Assembly: GCA_037178675.1 (NCBI GenBank)
Contig: JAYMGJ010000302.1
Location: 1 to 52,914 of the forward strand
Source: Scleroderma bovista
Lineage: Eukaryota; Basidiomycota; Agaricomycetes; Boletales; Sclerodermataceae
Length of the DNA: 52,914 bases
Direction: 5' to 3'
This document shows positions 20,916-32,205 of this stretch, in pieces (within the stretch, counting starts at the first letter, position 1; each line of letters begins with the position of its first letter). Made by a program: the position numbers and the translations under genes. Under the pieces are notes generated by a model. The model worked only from the letters and a program-made list of their open reading frames with translations, was not told the DNA's origin and searched no databases.

Positions 20916-23279
20916 CTACCGAGCATAAGGATGGAACGAGTGCTGCCCGCGTGTCGACATTCTGGAGGGCCCCAGTCCCGCGTTCACTGGCATGCGACCC
21001 GCATTGGCATTGGCACCCATCATATTGGCCATCCCCATCCCCATCCCTTGCCTCATCCTCATGCCCATGTTTCCCATACCCATCGCTCCAGCCGCAGCAG
21101 CGGGCTGCATCATGCCCATCGCCATTGGTCCGCCCATGCCCATACGCATGCCCATGGGGTTCATCCCCATCATCGGGTTCATTCCGGCGTTCCCCATCAT
21201 CCCGCCCATTCCTCCCATACCCATCCCGCCAAGGTTGGCCATACCCATGCCCATACCAGCGGCGCCCATGTTCATGCCTCCGCCCATGCCCATGCCCATC
21301 ATCATCGGGTTCATCATGCCCATGTTTCCGGCGCCCGCGCCGGCAGCCATCGGCATCTGGTTCATTATGCGCTGGTACATCATGGACGCTGCCGGGTTCG
21401 CGGCCTGCTGCGCGTTGAAAGGCATCGATCCGGGGGATGCGGACGTGCGCATGTCTTGTTCAGCGAATCCGTCGCGGGCCCCTGCGTTTCGCGCTTGGTC
21501 GCGCTGACTCCGGGGCTGCGCCGCCTTCACTTCGATCTGGGTTGGAAAAATGATAAGTGCCAGACCGTGTAAACCGCACGAAGAGAGCAAGGGGAATAAT
21601 AACATACCTCCTTGTCATCTAGAACAAGCCCCAATTTGCCAACAAAACGCTCCTGATTGCTCGAGTCTTCGAACGTCACGAATCCAAAGCCCTTGGACCG
21701 ACCGGTCTCTCGGTCAACCATCACAGTGGCATCGACGACCTTGCCATACGCAGCGAAGAACTCCCGCATGGACTCTGCTGTCGTAGTATGCGAGAGCCCG
21801 CCCACGAAATACCGTGTATTTCTCAAATGTTCTTCCCGCGGTATCGCCCGCTTGGGATCGATCTGCGGGAAAACACAGTGGGGCGTCAACAACGAAGACG
21901 GGGCAAACCATCCATGAATTTAACCCACGGTCTTTCCATCCAGGACGTGCTCCCGGGCCTGCACGGCATTCACGGACTCTGGGTCTTCAAATGTCAGGAA
22001 CGCAAACCCTCGCGACCGGCCATCGGGGTCACGCATAATCGTACAGGCATCCACCTCAACAAGAGGAAAAACAAAATTTGTCAGTACATCCCGCCGCCGG
22101 CAGAATAAAGTCTTGACACAACGCGTGCCAAGTCATAGTAGAAGTCACCTTGCCAAACTGCGTGAAGTATTTCCTCAGACCTTCTGCTCGGACCGCACAA
22201 GTCATATAAAGCGAGAGGGAGGGGCACAAAAGTTTGAAGTTAGTCCAGGGGATATGGATTCTATATGGGCAGGGGTATATACCATCTGTAGTGTCCCAAC
22301 TAAGTCCTCCGATGAACATTTTGCTAGTAACCGAGAGAGTGTTTTGTTTTCCGCAGGCAAGAGCAAGAACGAATGAGTAGTTTAAGAGTAGGGGCAGTGA
22401 GTGACGTGAATTTTAGAGTGGGTCGGAGTGCGCCAGAGCGATGATAATTGCGATATCGTGAGTAAGTGAGTTTACGCCAGAGAAGTGTATGCAGGTACGG
22501 CCAGAGTAGCCAAGTAACGAGGGGCCAGTAATCAGAGTGAGTGAGAGTAAAGGGGTCATAGCAAAAATTAGCAGATTAGCTCGACAGATAAGCAAAGCAA
22601 CCAGTAGAGAAAAGCCAGGGAAAGGAGGCATGATATACTGTAATGAAAGTGCCATACGTCCACGAAATGATGTTCGAGGTACTATATGCGGGCAATACAA
22701 CGTGGGTATAGTCGGGACAACCACCGCACAGAAAAACGTGCGCGCATGCCCAGAAATACGAGCCAAAGCTCCGTATGCTAGCTGCTGTCACGTAAAAAAA
22801 GAGGGGGAGAAATATGCTTACCCTTCGTCCTTCATCTCGGACGGCCGTATGGGCCTGTCGGCCCGCGAGCGGTCAGACTCGTGCGTAGCTATAGCAGACG
22901 GCCCAGCCTGAGGAATACCGTTAGCAGGTCGTTGCTGACGCTCCTGACTTGGCGTCTGTTGATAGACAGAGAACTGTTTCGCGACCTGGGCCGAGTACGA
23001 CAGACTTGCAGCGTCTGCTGCGGCGAGCGGCTTTGCAGGTAGCGAGGGACTATCTATGGAGTCTGACTTGGGCGCTGGCTCGGAAGAAGGGTGCTGGTCA
23101 TCTTGCGGGTGTTCCTTGGGTTCCACAGGTGACTGGACGTCGTCCTCCAAGGGAATAGTGAACCCGTCATCATACAAATCTGCGAGGGGAGGCATGAATC
23201 TGGTTCATGTGCCAACAAATTCATCTCACCCACCTCCATAAAGGTCAGAATCAGAGTTCTCTTTCTTTACAGTGGTCAT
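20916..23279 (-). CDS. Hrp1/DAZAP1-like hnRNP with two RRMs and a Met/Gly-rich tail
   Basis: This is a nuclear RNA-binding protein of the Hrp1/Nab4 type, a family active in mRNA 3'-end processing and export. Seven exons (23279-23234, 23179-22822, 22323-22283, 22183-22149, 22054-21929, 21862-21608, 21536-20916) join in phase to 493 residues. An acidic, Pro/Ser-rich N-terminus of about 135 residues precedes RRM1, with RNP2 MFIGGLSW and RNP1 RSRGFAFLTF. RRM2 has RNP2 RYFVGGLS and RNP1 RSKGFGFVTF. The tail from about residue 290 is almost entirely Met, Gly, Ala and Asn, a prion-like low-complexity region. Intron 2 (22324-22821) is 498 nt, several times longer than the others in this gene (54-99 nt). 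Confidence 0.88.
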
Positions 23280-23548
23280 GGTTTGATTGCGATAGTCGCT
23301 GGCTGGCACGAACAACGAAACGGCGCCAGAGTAATGTGGTTTGAAATGAAACTAACAAGGAGGCGATGCTTGGCCAAACACAGCCTCAGGATAAGTGTTA
23401 CCGATGATAATAAGTACCTAAGATGCTAGTAGGAGGGGCAACAGACCAAATGCCGATAGAGAAAGTACAAGCTACTTATACAGCAAAATACAACGCGTCC
23501 GGGAGAGCATCTATGAAACTATCGAAAAAAAGAATATAAACCAACCAA

Positions 23549-26517
23549 CTAATGCACTCCGTTGACAAGAACACTAACATGCCCTTCTTTGAGATGTTGT
23601 GCAGTGCGTTCCGCCGCAGCATCATACACGTACCGCACAGGGGGACGCTTCATCGGGTACCCCGACTCGTCAGAGTCAGAGTCCACGGCCGAGTCCCGCA
23701 CGGATGCAGCACCGTTCCTGTCCCGTGACTGGTCCCACACATCACAGGCTATCGCGACAATCAGCAGTTACTCTTCGAGAGATACACATGCATACCTTCA
23801 ATGTCCTCAATGACCCTCCGTTTCCCGAGCGCCTTTGCGCTCGGTCGGATTGGCGTATGCACTTCCTCACCCTCCGACAGCTCGTTTTCGAGTTGCATCC
23901 GTTCCACACCTTCCAGCAATGGATCACCCCTGCTATCCGGCGAGTCGGTTCCTGAGGGACGCTGCATACGATCAGGAGAGGGTGTGCGAGAGTGGCCCTG
24001 TATTTGTGCAGGAGAACGAGGGCCAAGGGGATGTGGCGGAGCCAGCAACGTTGGCGTGTTGGCCTGCGAATGGTAGTGTTGCGACGTCATCTGGGCTAGC
24101 GACGGTGTGCCTGGCATCAAGTTTGGCGGTACCCGGGGTAAGGGGTGGGTGGGCGAGGGCACGACGATTGGCATCTCGAACGGCTGACGTGGAGATGTCG
24201 GCGGCGAGGAAAGAGGCGGGGACCCGCCTCTTGTTGATCCAGCGAACCCACTCAAGGGTTCTCCCAGCTGCTCCTCAAGTGGCTTTACGTCGATTGTCAG
24301 CAGAGACGGGAGAGACAGGGGGATCGACTGACCCTTCGACTCATCCTTACCTCTCTTTTGCTCCTCTCCTCCGTCGCCTTTTCCAAAGCGACTCTTTCTA
24401 GATCTTCGTACATTCCTAGCGCACCAAGAAGCCTTTCATTAGCATCCAAGAGATCAGCAAGAAGTCTTTCTTCGATTGTGAGTTCTTGGGGTGTTTCCTC
24501 CTCGCTTGCGAGAAGATCCTGATGGGAACCATGGGTCGACAGTCCGCGTCCGCGCTCAAGGGCCCTCTCCGCCCGAGACCGCTCTGCACCTGCTGATGCC
24601 CATGGTATCTGCCCGTAGATTAAATCTCGTGATCCACGACATTTTGCAAGGAACTCCTGCATAAATCCGCACTTAGATAAGGGCGAACAGATACAGGGAG
24701 CAAACGCACGGGGATCAAACCTGCATCAAGCGCCTCAGGCTTGGCAAAGGCCAATGCCTCGGATAGTAGGAGAGCGTTTCCTCGGGCGATTTTGCACTCT
24801 TGGAAAAGACGCCGCATATCCTCCTCCAAAGGAATAATTCGTTGATGACGTTCGGGTTGCTTGGTTTGGTGAGCGACCTGGTGTGGAATGGGATGCGTGT
24901 GACATACCTGAGCCTGCTCCACTGATGGTGGAGGGGTTGGTGATAACTCTCGCGTAAAGGCATGCTGAGCAAAAGTAGGTGTTTCGAGCGAGTACTGTGA
25001 AAGGGGTCTCGGTAGGGTTGGAACAGGTGGACTGAACATTGCATCTTCGGTGTCGAATGGAATTCCAGCTTCGGGTTTATCTGCCGGCTTGAGGCGACAC
25101 CACAAAGCTCGGAATCCCTCCCTGTCCCTGTCCCTGTCCTTGTCTCTGGGACCAGACTGCGAACCTGGTGGGACCAGTCAGTCGTTGACATGAGGGAAGC
25201 CATGACGACCTACGCGATGTAATATACGCTGCGGCTGCCAGGACCTCCATCAGCCGTTCACGCACAACCGGCGAGGTACGTGGCGACGTGAGGACATCCT
25301 CTAGGGTCTCTATAAACTTTCTTTGGGAGATCTGGGCAAGGAAGATATCTGAAGCGTTCCGAAGCATGATCGCCCACAGCTATGAGGTAAGGTGGTGGGT
25401 GTGACATGGAATAAAATGAAGAGGCCACGTGGCACGTACTCTGGCTGCAGCCAACTGAGACTTTGGGCCTGCGTATCTAAGTAAAATGGGGGGTATCAAT
25501 ACAACGTTGGGAGAGCGATCGAAATTAAAAACTTGCTTAAACTCGCGTCTGAGGGCCCTTGACGCCTCTTTGGCGTTGGCTTCACTGGAAGATGCTCTCT
25601 CGCAGACTTCCAGTACGATGTTCCAATCCTCGGAAGCAGTTGCGGTTAGATAGCCTCCATGCCTGGGGTTAATTTTGCCTGGTCGGAGTGAGATATGCTG
25701 CTGCACGTACCAATCATCTTGGTAAGTTCGGCAGTAACAACGTCATCGTCCTGTCTATCTCGGTCCCGAGCGCGATCCCTGTCCTTGAGCTTGTCCTTGT
25801 CCTTTGCCTTGCTGTCGCGATCTCCCAGAACACCGCCCCAGAAGGATTTCTTCTTGTCTTTATCTACTAGACGTACAGTTTCATTCTGTGTATGGTAGTC
25901 ATCTGAAAAATCCGGGTGATGCAAAGACTGCGAGTCTTGATGGCTGGGTTCCAAAGACTTGAGGATGTGCAAGGCAGTGACATTTGGTGGTGCAGGGGGT
26001 TTCTTGCGAGAGCCGTCACGCTCGCTGCGCTGGCTGCGAGTCGGATGCTGGATGGAAGTTGGGTGAGATGCGACGCTAAATGGAGACGAAGAGCGCGGGA
26101 TGGTTGCGGCAGCATTTGGGATGGGAGGAGATGCGCCTGGGGGGAGGGATCCGAGCGAAGAGGAGCGGGATGGGATGACTGGCGGAGGGAAGTGCTGCTG
26201 GTGTGGATGGGGGCTCATGTTGGGCGGTTGTTCTTCGCGTGGGGGGACGACTTCCCAGTGATCGTCTGCTGATGGGTGCGGTCCAAGACGAGACTGAAAC
26301 GGAGGCGATGGCAGGACTGCTGCGGACTGGAATGTCGCGCGGTGTGCGTTGACCGCGTCCTGTAGCATCAGATGTGTGATGAGGCGGACTGATGGCGACA
26401 ACAGACTCCAGGACTCGCCTCGTCAATGGCAGCCTGCACAGGCGCTTCAAGTTCCCGTGCGAGGGGAGCCACCTTGGATGGTTTGGGCTTGTGACTGAAA
26501 AACTTCTGGAGCTTCAT
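23549..26517 (-). CDS. VHS-GAT domain trafficking adaptor (Lsb5/GGA/TOM1 type)
   Basis: VHS-GAT proteins bind ubiquitinated cargo and clathrin or actin factors at the trans-Golgi and endosomes. The protein starts MKLQKFFSHKPK, followed by a long Pro/Ser-rich and charged stretch, a Lys/Asp/Arg run near 25.75-25.83 kb, and the VHS domain. That domain reads EDWNIVLEVCERA, EASRALRREFKYAGPKSQL and LWAIMLRNASDIF. A GAT-like three-helix region follows, with MRRLFQECKIARGNALLL and LLADLLDANERLLGALGMYE. The C-terminal tail is Pro/Ser-rich. Many short introns are present. One, 25477-25536, must use a GC donor (AA|GCAAGT), because that alone restores REFKYAGPK. The first intron donor (GTCTGT) is weak and its placement tentative. 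Confidence 0.8.
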
Positions 26518-27003
26518 CCTTGCGAGACCGCCCCGCGCTGAAACAGACAGCAGAGTGGAAGCAAACGCTTGTACGCGGACTGGTGCAAGGCTGTGCTCAC
26601 AGCTATCACGACCGTGCACGTGATCTCAGACGGTGTCGACGGTGCCCTGCGACCAACTCGACCCCTTCCTCGTCGATTTCTCTGATTCAATCCCGGGGAG
26701 ACACGCGCGGAGACGAGCACAGTACTATTTACTTGGGAGTGACTCGACCAACGACCAACGCGCATCCTAATAGAGGTAACCTGCCGGAAACTGCCGAAGT
26801 CGTGTACAGTCTTTCTCAGCCACACTCTTGCCAATCATCCAAACACCCATCGGCGCCGTCCTCGACGATCCTCAAGACTCAGGGTACGTTCACTTGTCAC
26901 ATCCATGGCTCTCGAACTGAACCAGTCTCCCAGGTATAATCATTGTAGGCTCCCTTGACTTCGTGATGGCAGCTGGGAACTCATCATTCACTCAGAATCC
27001 GAA
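26518..27003. promoter_or_regulatory. Shared divergent region, VHS-GAT / eL34
   Basis: About 485 bp lies between two opposed start codons. The eL34 side has pyrimidine-rich leader sequence. A possible leader intron (GTACGT near 26884) is present but not needed for the coding model. Confidence 0.35.
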
Positions 27004-27472
27004 ATGGCCCAACGAGTAACCCTCCGCAAGCGTCAGCCATACAACACCACCTCGAACCGCCGTCGTGTCGTCAAGACACCCGGTGGCCGCCTTGTGTACC
27101 ACCACCTCAAGAAGATCCCCACACAACCAAAATGCGGTGACTGCGGGATCGGTCTCCCTGGTGTACGTCTTGGACTCGCTTTCGTGTATTCATTGCTTAC
27201 GGGATATGCTCTGTCGAACAGGTTCCTGCTCTTCGTCCCCGCCAGTACGCGACCGTCTCGAAGCGCATAAAGACCGTCCGACGAGCATATGGTGGATCCC
27301 GCTGTGGTGACTGTGTCAAGTCACGGTACGTCCCCGTATCCTCTAGGTCACCTCTGTCATCCCAACCCTCCACCTCAGCATCCTCCGTGCATTCTTGGTG
27401 GAGGAAGCCAAGATCGTGAAAAAGGTTATCAAGAGCCAACAGCAGCAGCAAAAGCCCGCTCAACGCAAGTAA
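27004..27472 (+). CDS. RPL34: 60S ribosomal protein eL34 (L34)
   Basis: This is a structural protein of the large ribosomal subunit. Exons 27004-27162, 27222-27325 and 27379-27472 join in phase to 118 residues, the normal length. The N-terminus RVTLRKRQPYNTTSNRRR is diagnostic. The zinc ribbon appears as CGDCG and CGDCVKSR, and the C-terminal helix EEAKIVKKVIKSQQ ends in a basic tail. The sequence is intact. Confidence 0.96.
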
Positions 27473-27740
27473 AAGTGATGTGGTTGCTTGCGGTCGTGCT
27501 ATGACTATCATATCATACTTGCCCCATTCCTTGTCACTCTATTCCATGCATGTACGGCGTCGCAACTATGATCCAGAGCTAACATCTATGCCAATTATGA
27601 CGACCTGAAACCGCAGTCTATGCTCTCCATGGGATCCACAAGGTCAGTGTGAAGGCAATCTTTCAGCAGACTGTTCAAACGTGATGCGCCAATGCAATGA
27701 GTGGCAGGGTATGTACACACTGGAACTTGCTCCGTCTCAT

Positions 27741-28560
27741 TCAGAGCTCTAGCAGCCTTTCTTCCAATCCCGCGTACTCTTGCCCTATGATAAACGACTT
27801 CTTCCACCAGCATTCTAACAAGTGTGCGTACCTTTGCACGCTGCCTTAGCCTGTCGCAGCGCTTCTACCTGGCTCTCTTCGAGGTCTTGGCCGATTTCGA
27901 TCACCTTCTGATGACCTTGGACAGACAACGCCTGCGTCCAAATAACAATGAGCTTCATGTCAGCAAGTCGATGGAAGCATTGACAAGCAAGATTTTCTGT
28001 TTCTCGATGATGGCCACCATGACAGCCCGCATCTTATCTTCGGTAGCAGTCGTTTTTAGCAGATATTCTTGGTACGCTTGTTCTCTGGAGTGAAAAAAAT
28101 CCTTGTCAGGACGGGCTTTGGAACGCATATATGCACCCACATCTTGGCGACGATCCCTTCCAGCTCTGTCCGCTTGTCGTTTATCTGTATGCGCGCTGCA
28201 CTCAGCAAATTGAAAGAAGGTCATCCTTGCTAAGGAATGGAAAGCTGACATGTTTGTCCAGTTCAGCCTGAGCAGCCTGCAAGAACTTTTTCTCCCTTTC
28301 CCGTCTGTGTTTCTGCCAAGTGACTGAGAGGGATGAGGCGGACAAACGCAATACAGGGAAACTCGGTTCCTCACCTTTGAATTCAGCGGCAGCCCTGGCG
28401 TAGAACCTGGATGGGTTCAGCTCTGGTGAATAGGATAGAATACTATGGACGAGATTGGGTACTCTAGTTCATGGTCGTCGCTGCTCGGGGCTCTGCTCTC
28501 CAGGGATAACTGCATTCCAGCTGACGTCGTGCGAGCTTTTTCAGTCCGCTTGGATGCCAT
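27741..28560 (-). pseudogene. Probable decayed gene for a coiled-coil (BAR-like) protein
   Basis: Pieces of one helical, charged protein can be read on the minus strand. They are FYARAAAEFK, then HRREREKKFLQAAQAELDKH, INDKRTELEGIVAKM, TATEDKMRAVMVAIIEKQK, MKLIVIWTQALSVQGHQK and GQEYAGLEERLLEL before a stop at 27741. The composition suggests a BAR-type membrane-curving or coiled-coil protein, but no motif proves it. Between NASID and LADMKLIV the frame shifts with no usable splice site, as if about four bases were lost. The exons on both sides of FYARAAAEFK also fail to join in phase. I therefore favour a pseudogene; unrecognised introns or sequence errors are alternatives. Confidence 0.5.
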
Positions 28561-29423
28561 TGGATGTGGTGGCTGGAAGTAACTCGGGATGTTTGTCGCC
28601 CCAGAATTAGGGGGATATGTCCTTTTCAGGAAATATTGATAGTCACCGGTCACGTGGTATTTAGTCTTCGGTCTGTTTGCACCTCAGTCGCATCGTTCGT
28701 CGTTCTCATTGTAATGGACTGACCTTGGTGCTGTACTAGACCTTGTATTGTGTTGTTCACCAACACTGGGACCTCGTGGCCATGTTAGCCAACTCATGGG
28801 ACTTGTTTTTCAGAATCCAACGCGTCCATTTGCCAGCTTACAACGCCATCTAATGTGACAGCAGTGGAGCGAATTTGCAGGTGCCGTGGTCTCATCATCA
28901 CTTGGAGTCACTGATCTGGTTTGAGGGCTCCCTGAATTCGAAGAGGATTGTTATTTTACATTTGTTACGCTCATCGCCCCGCTCCCAACACGACGTGGAC
29001 GACATTGATCGGGTATCCCGCCTCTGGGCCCTGGGAGCCCTCGAAAGACCAGCCCTACGCTCCTATCAGCGATTATTTGGGACATCAAGATTAAACGGTT
29101 TCACTAAGTGGGAAAAAAGTTGAGATGTACGCAGGCAATCGACGATTGGAATCACTACACGACGCACACCTTTATCAAAGTCCAAGGGTTATACGCGCCT
29201 TCCTATGGGCTCCGCCTTCCTACCCGGGCTAGTGGTCAAATTCCCACTGACTCCGATGAACTGCTTCCACATCATCGAGGACCACTTTGTTCAGTTGCCA
29301 CAGGGAATTCGGCAATGCACGTAGTTGACAGCGGAAACGTGTTCCACTTGTCTTTTTTTTATTAATCAATGACAAGGCCCACTCCGTGTGAGCTATGTAA
29401 CATGGTCAGGTTTTCATCCAACC
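28561..29423. other. Gene-poor stretch
   Basis: No reading frame with a known motif is visible on either strand. Short frames such as 28875-29123 have no splice partners. It lies between two pseudogenes and is probably decayed sequence. Confidence 0.35.
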
Positions 29424-30470
29424 ATGACCTCCCCACAATCTGTTTACGCCAGACTCTTAACACGCGTGGAGCCAGAACGGGGATATCCCCTTTGGTTTCC
29501 TGAACCTAACAACAGATTACCCCATGAATACCGTGTCTCCGGATTGGAGACGTAGGCGTGGTGACCGCAGGGGGCACCTTTGATGTCTTCTTCAATATAT
29601 GCCTTCCGAAGAATCATCCTCTCCATGCGACTTACGGAGTTTCAGACGGATTCCAGCAGGTCGTGCTTGAGGGTTATGATATCGAGAGCATTCAGCCTGG
29701 AGACCACCGTGGTCGAGTAATCGCCACTCAATTTATCAGTCAAAAAAGAGTGACTGTTGGCGTGGCTACGGAAAGCCATGGGTGAGTAGCGATAACAATA
29801 CCAATACCTCCATACACCCATTCTGAAACATCCCCTTGATGGCAGAGCTGTGGCACATGGTTCCATTGGCATTGGATTTAGCTCATCCTCAAATGAAGGC
29901 GCGCTCCTTGTGCTCCTTGAACGCGCAGACCAACACGATCTCTGCAACCTGCGGCCTTTCGAAAGCAATGCGATGTGATGTGCAAAGTCGTGGTACCAAT
30001 TTGCAGTGATGAAACTCGGGCGCACCAGGATCAGTGCCAATTCACTGTATCTCATCACGGGATGCCATAAGACAAGCTTATGGTCGTTTGCGGCCTTCCA
30101 TCAATCCGGCAGTAGTTGCAATTTCAATGCCCAATTCACAGCGGGCAAAATTATCAATGGTAATATCAGTGCAGCTTATTCCTGGCAGATGACATCTGCT
30201 GTTCCTTGTCGCATTGGACCCCAGCCCTATGATACAGCTCAAAATCAGACTGTCTTTATCCGTGGCTTCAAGGTCGCTATCAGGGAAAGCATTCTCTTCG
30301 CGCTTCTTCTAGGAGACGCGTCTGTATCATTAGAACCACCAAGAACTGTTTCTTTTACAGCAAACTCTGTCCAACGTGCTAAAATATGGCCAGTGAACAA
30401 GGGCAAGAATCATTTGATGAATACACCACCTGGAGGATCCAATTTGGATCTCGCGCACAGAGTTGAATAG
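29424..30470 (+). pseudogene. Broken copy of an uncharacterised mushroom protein family
   Basis: The start MTSPQSVYARLLTRVEPE and then GYPLWFPEP resembles a family of unknown function I recall from Agaricomycetes. Later blocks are TAGGTFDVFFNICLP, YLITGCHKTSLWSFAAF and QNQTVFIRGFK, and one normal intron (near 29780-29846) keeps phase. Two breaks are seen. After HEYRVS the frame shifts by two bases just before IGDVGVVTAGG. Near 29974 an in-frame TGA follows FESNAM, before CAKSWYQFA. The reading frame is otherwise open to 30470, so the loss looks recent. Confidence 0.6.
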
Positions 30471-31157
30471 TGGGCAGGTAGTGAAAGCGATGAAGCACGT
30501 CAACAAGACAGTCTCTCATTTGCTTTGGGTGTGTCCCTTTCACCGATGCCAGGGACTAAGGAGGTAGGCTTCGGTGGCCCTTTGTCATCATTGACACAAT
30601 ACTGAGTTCATATACCAGATTTACCACCCATCTGATTTACTGCTCAAGTGTATAATGCGGAATGAAGTATCTGCATCTACATGTCTTCCTTTCTCCACAG
30701 ATTAATGCTGTTTCCCTCAGTCCGACTGTGAAGCAAGGATCATTCATGATCGTGTTTGGAGTAGTTTGTACCGGGAGGTAATGTTGCTTTGTTGTCACCA
30801 CTCTCGCTGAGCAGCTGACAGGACCGTACCCCAAGCCTGAGTCCGCCAACAGTTTCTCTGCCCCTGATACAAAATGTATTGTGCACGTTCCCAGCTTCTT
30901 CGATTAGCCTAAAAATTGACAAGGACACACAAGTCTAGCCTAGCTCCTCTGCACCCCGACGTTTTGAGTTCGGTAGCTTTGCGGACTGTAGACTTCGCAA
31001 ACGCAGTGGAGAGAGATGTGTGAGAGATGTGCAGCACAAATCATCAACCTTGAAATCAGTGTTGGAATCGGAAGAAATGTTTATGCTTCAACAATTTAAG
31101 GCGGATTTACATCCTAGGACGTCCACTCTTGGGACTTGAGTTAATGCACGACACGGT
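30471..31157. other. Intergenic stretch without a gene
   Basis: This is about 690 bp, AT-richer than its neighbours, with only short frames lacking motifs. It may contain the promoter of the small gene that follows. Confidence 0.35.
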
Positions 31158-31692
31158 ATGAAGATCGTGAGTAAAACTTTGGTTTATATGTACGCATTTA
31201 CTGACTGTTTTATGGAGTCGTCCGGCTTTCCATACTGTTTTCTTTAGCTTGCTCGTGAGCTTGAGACTATTTTATGTACATATCCTAAGCACACATTTAG
31301 GATCTGGAGCGGAAAATATATAAAGTATTCTGGTGAGAGCTATGCGTATCAGTATGCTCTTGCTGATATAACAACAGAGATCTTGAACGCGATTTTGGCA
31401 TCTACGAAGGAAGACGCCACTGATATGGATATCATCATGGTGAGCTGTTTCACACCAATTATCGATGCTCTCGGGAATGTGGAGGACGCCATTCACCGCA
31501 TGAGGGAAGTGAATGGCATCGATGATAGTGCTGTCATGGTGTCTATCGCCCGTATCGCCCGTGCACTGGACTCGTATTGCGAAGCAGTAAGTTCATCAGA
31601 TCACTACGGTGATATAATACAATCTGACCGTGCTATAGTATGCGGGGTGCCCAGAAGTTTTGCACAAGGCTGCTTCGGGAATATCTCTTTAG
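31158..31692 (+). CDS. Small orphan protein, 133 aa
   Basis: Three exons (31158-31166, 31248-31586, 31639-31692) join in phase with good GTGAGT and GTAAGT donors. They encode 133 residues beginning MKILARELETILC. The protein is helical with alternating acidic and hydrophobic residues (EILNAILASTKEDATDMD, VMVSIARIARALDSYCEA). I see no known domain, signal peptide or membrane segment. The very short 9-nt first exon makes the start tentative. Support comes from three exons in phase and a clear coding texture; the function is unknown. Confidence 0.45.
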
Positions 31693-32205
31693 TATCAGTT
31701 GTACTTGAAGACGAGTTAGGCCTCTAATATCGTATCAAAAATTTGTCACGGCCGGTCCGCTCTACTGATAAGACCTACATACATGGTCAAATTCCAGTCA
31801 GACTTAGTACAACTAGTTGTAGTATATTTGAGGGCAGTCGTTTGGACAAAGTTTATGTCAATTGGCATTACATAAATTTGGCATAGAAGGTTCCGATTTT
31901 GCTTCATCGGAAGTAAACGAGATGTTTGTGGATTAACCGCATCTAGGTGCATGATCATGACTTGGTGTGCAGAATTATATGATTCAGTGTAGCAGACAAG
32001 AGATTGAGAGGCCTGGCTGAAGCACAAAAGGTACATTGTAATGCATATCGCTGCATGAAAACAGGTATGAATAGACAAACTAAAGCAGATTGAGCTGGAC
32101 CTAGTACTACGAATGTGCATATCAGTGTAAGAAACAACAAACGAGGCATCTCAACGAAAACACCTCATGAGATATGATTAAAAACAAACAACAATACGGG
32201 GAACA
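31693..32205. other. Convergent intergenic region
   Basis: About 510 bp lies between two converging stop codons. It is AT-rich with no convincing frame, and presumably holds 3' UTRs. Confidence 0.4.

Noticed and set aside
21000..21420. Regular short repeats that could suggest a CRISPR-like or satellite array
   Set aside because: They are degenerate codons for Met-Gly-Met stretches inside a coding exon, without constant repeats and unique spacers, and the genome is eukaryotic.
20841..21572. 243-codon His/Pro/Ala-rich plus-strand frame
   Set aside because: It is the shadow of the Met/Gly tail codons of the Hrp1-like gene on the other strand; the repeats force an open frame.
22537..22911. 124-codon plus-strand frame in the long Hrp1-like intron
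   Set aside because: It has no motif and overlaps coding exon 2 on the other strand.
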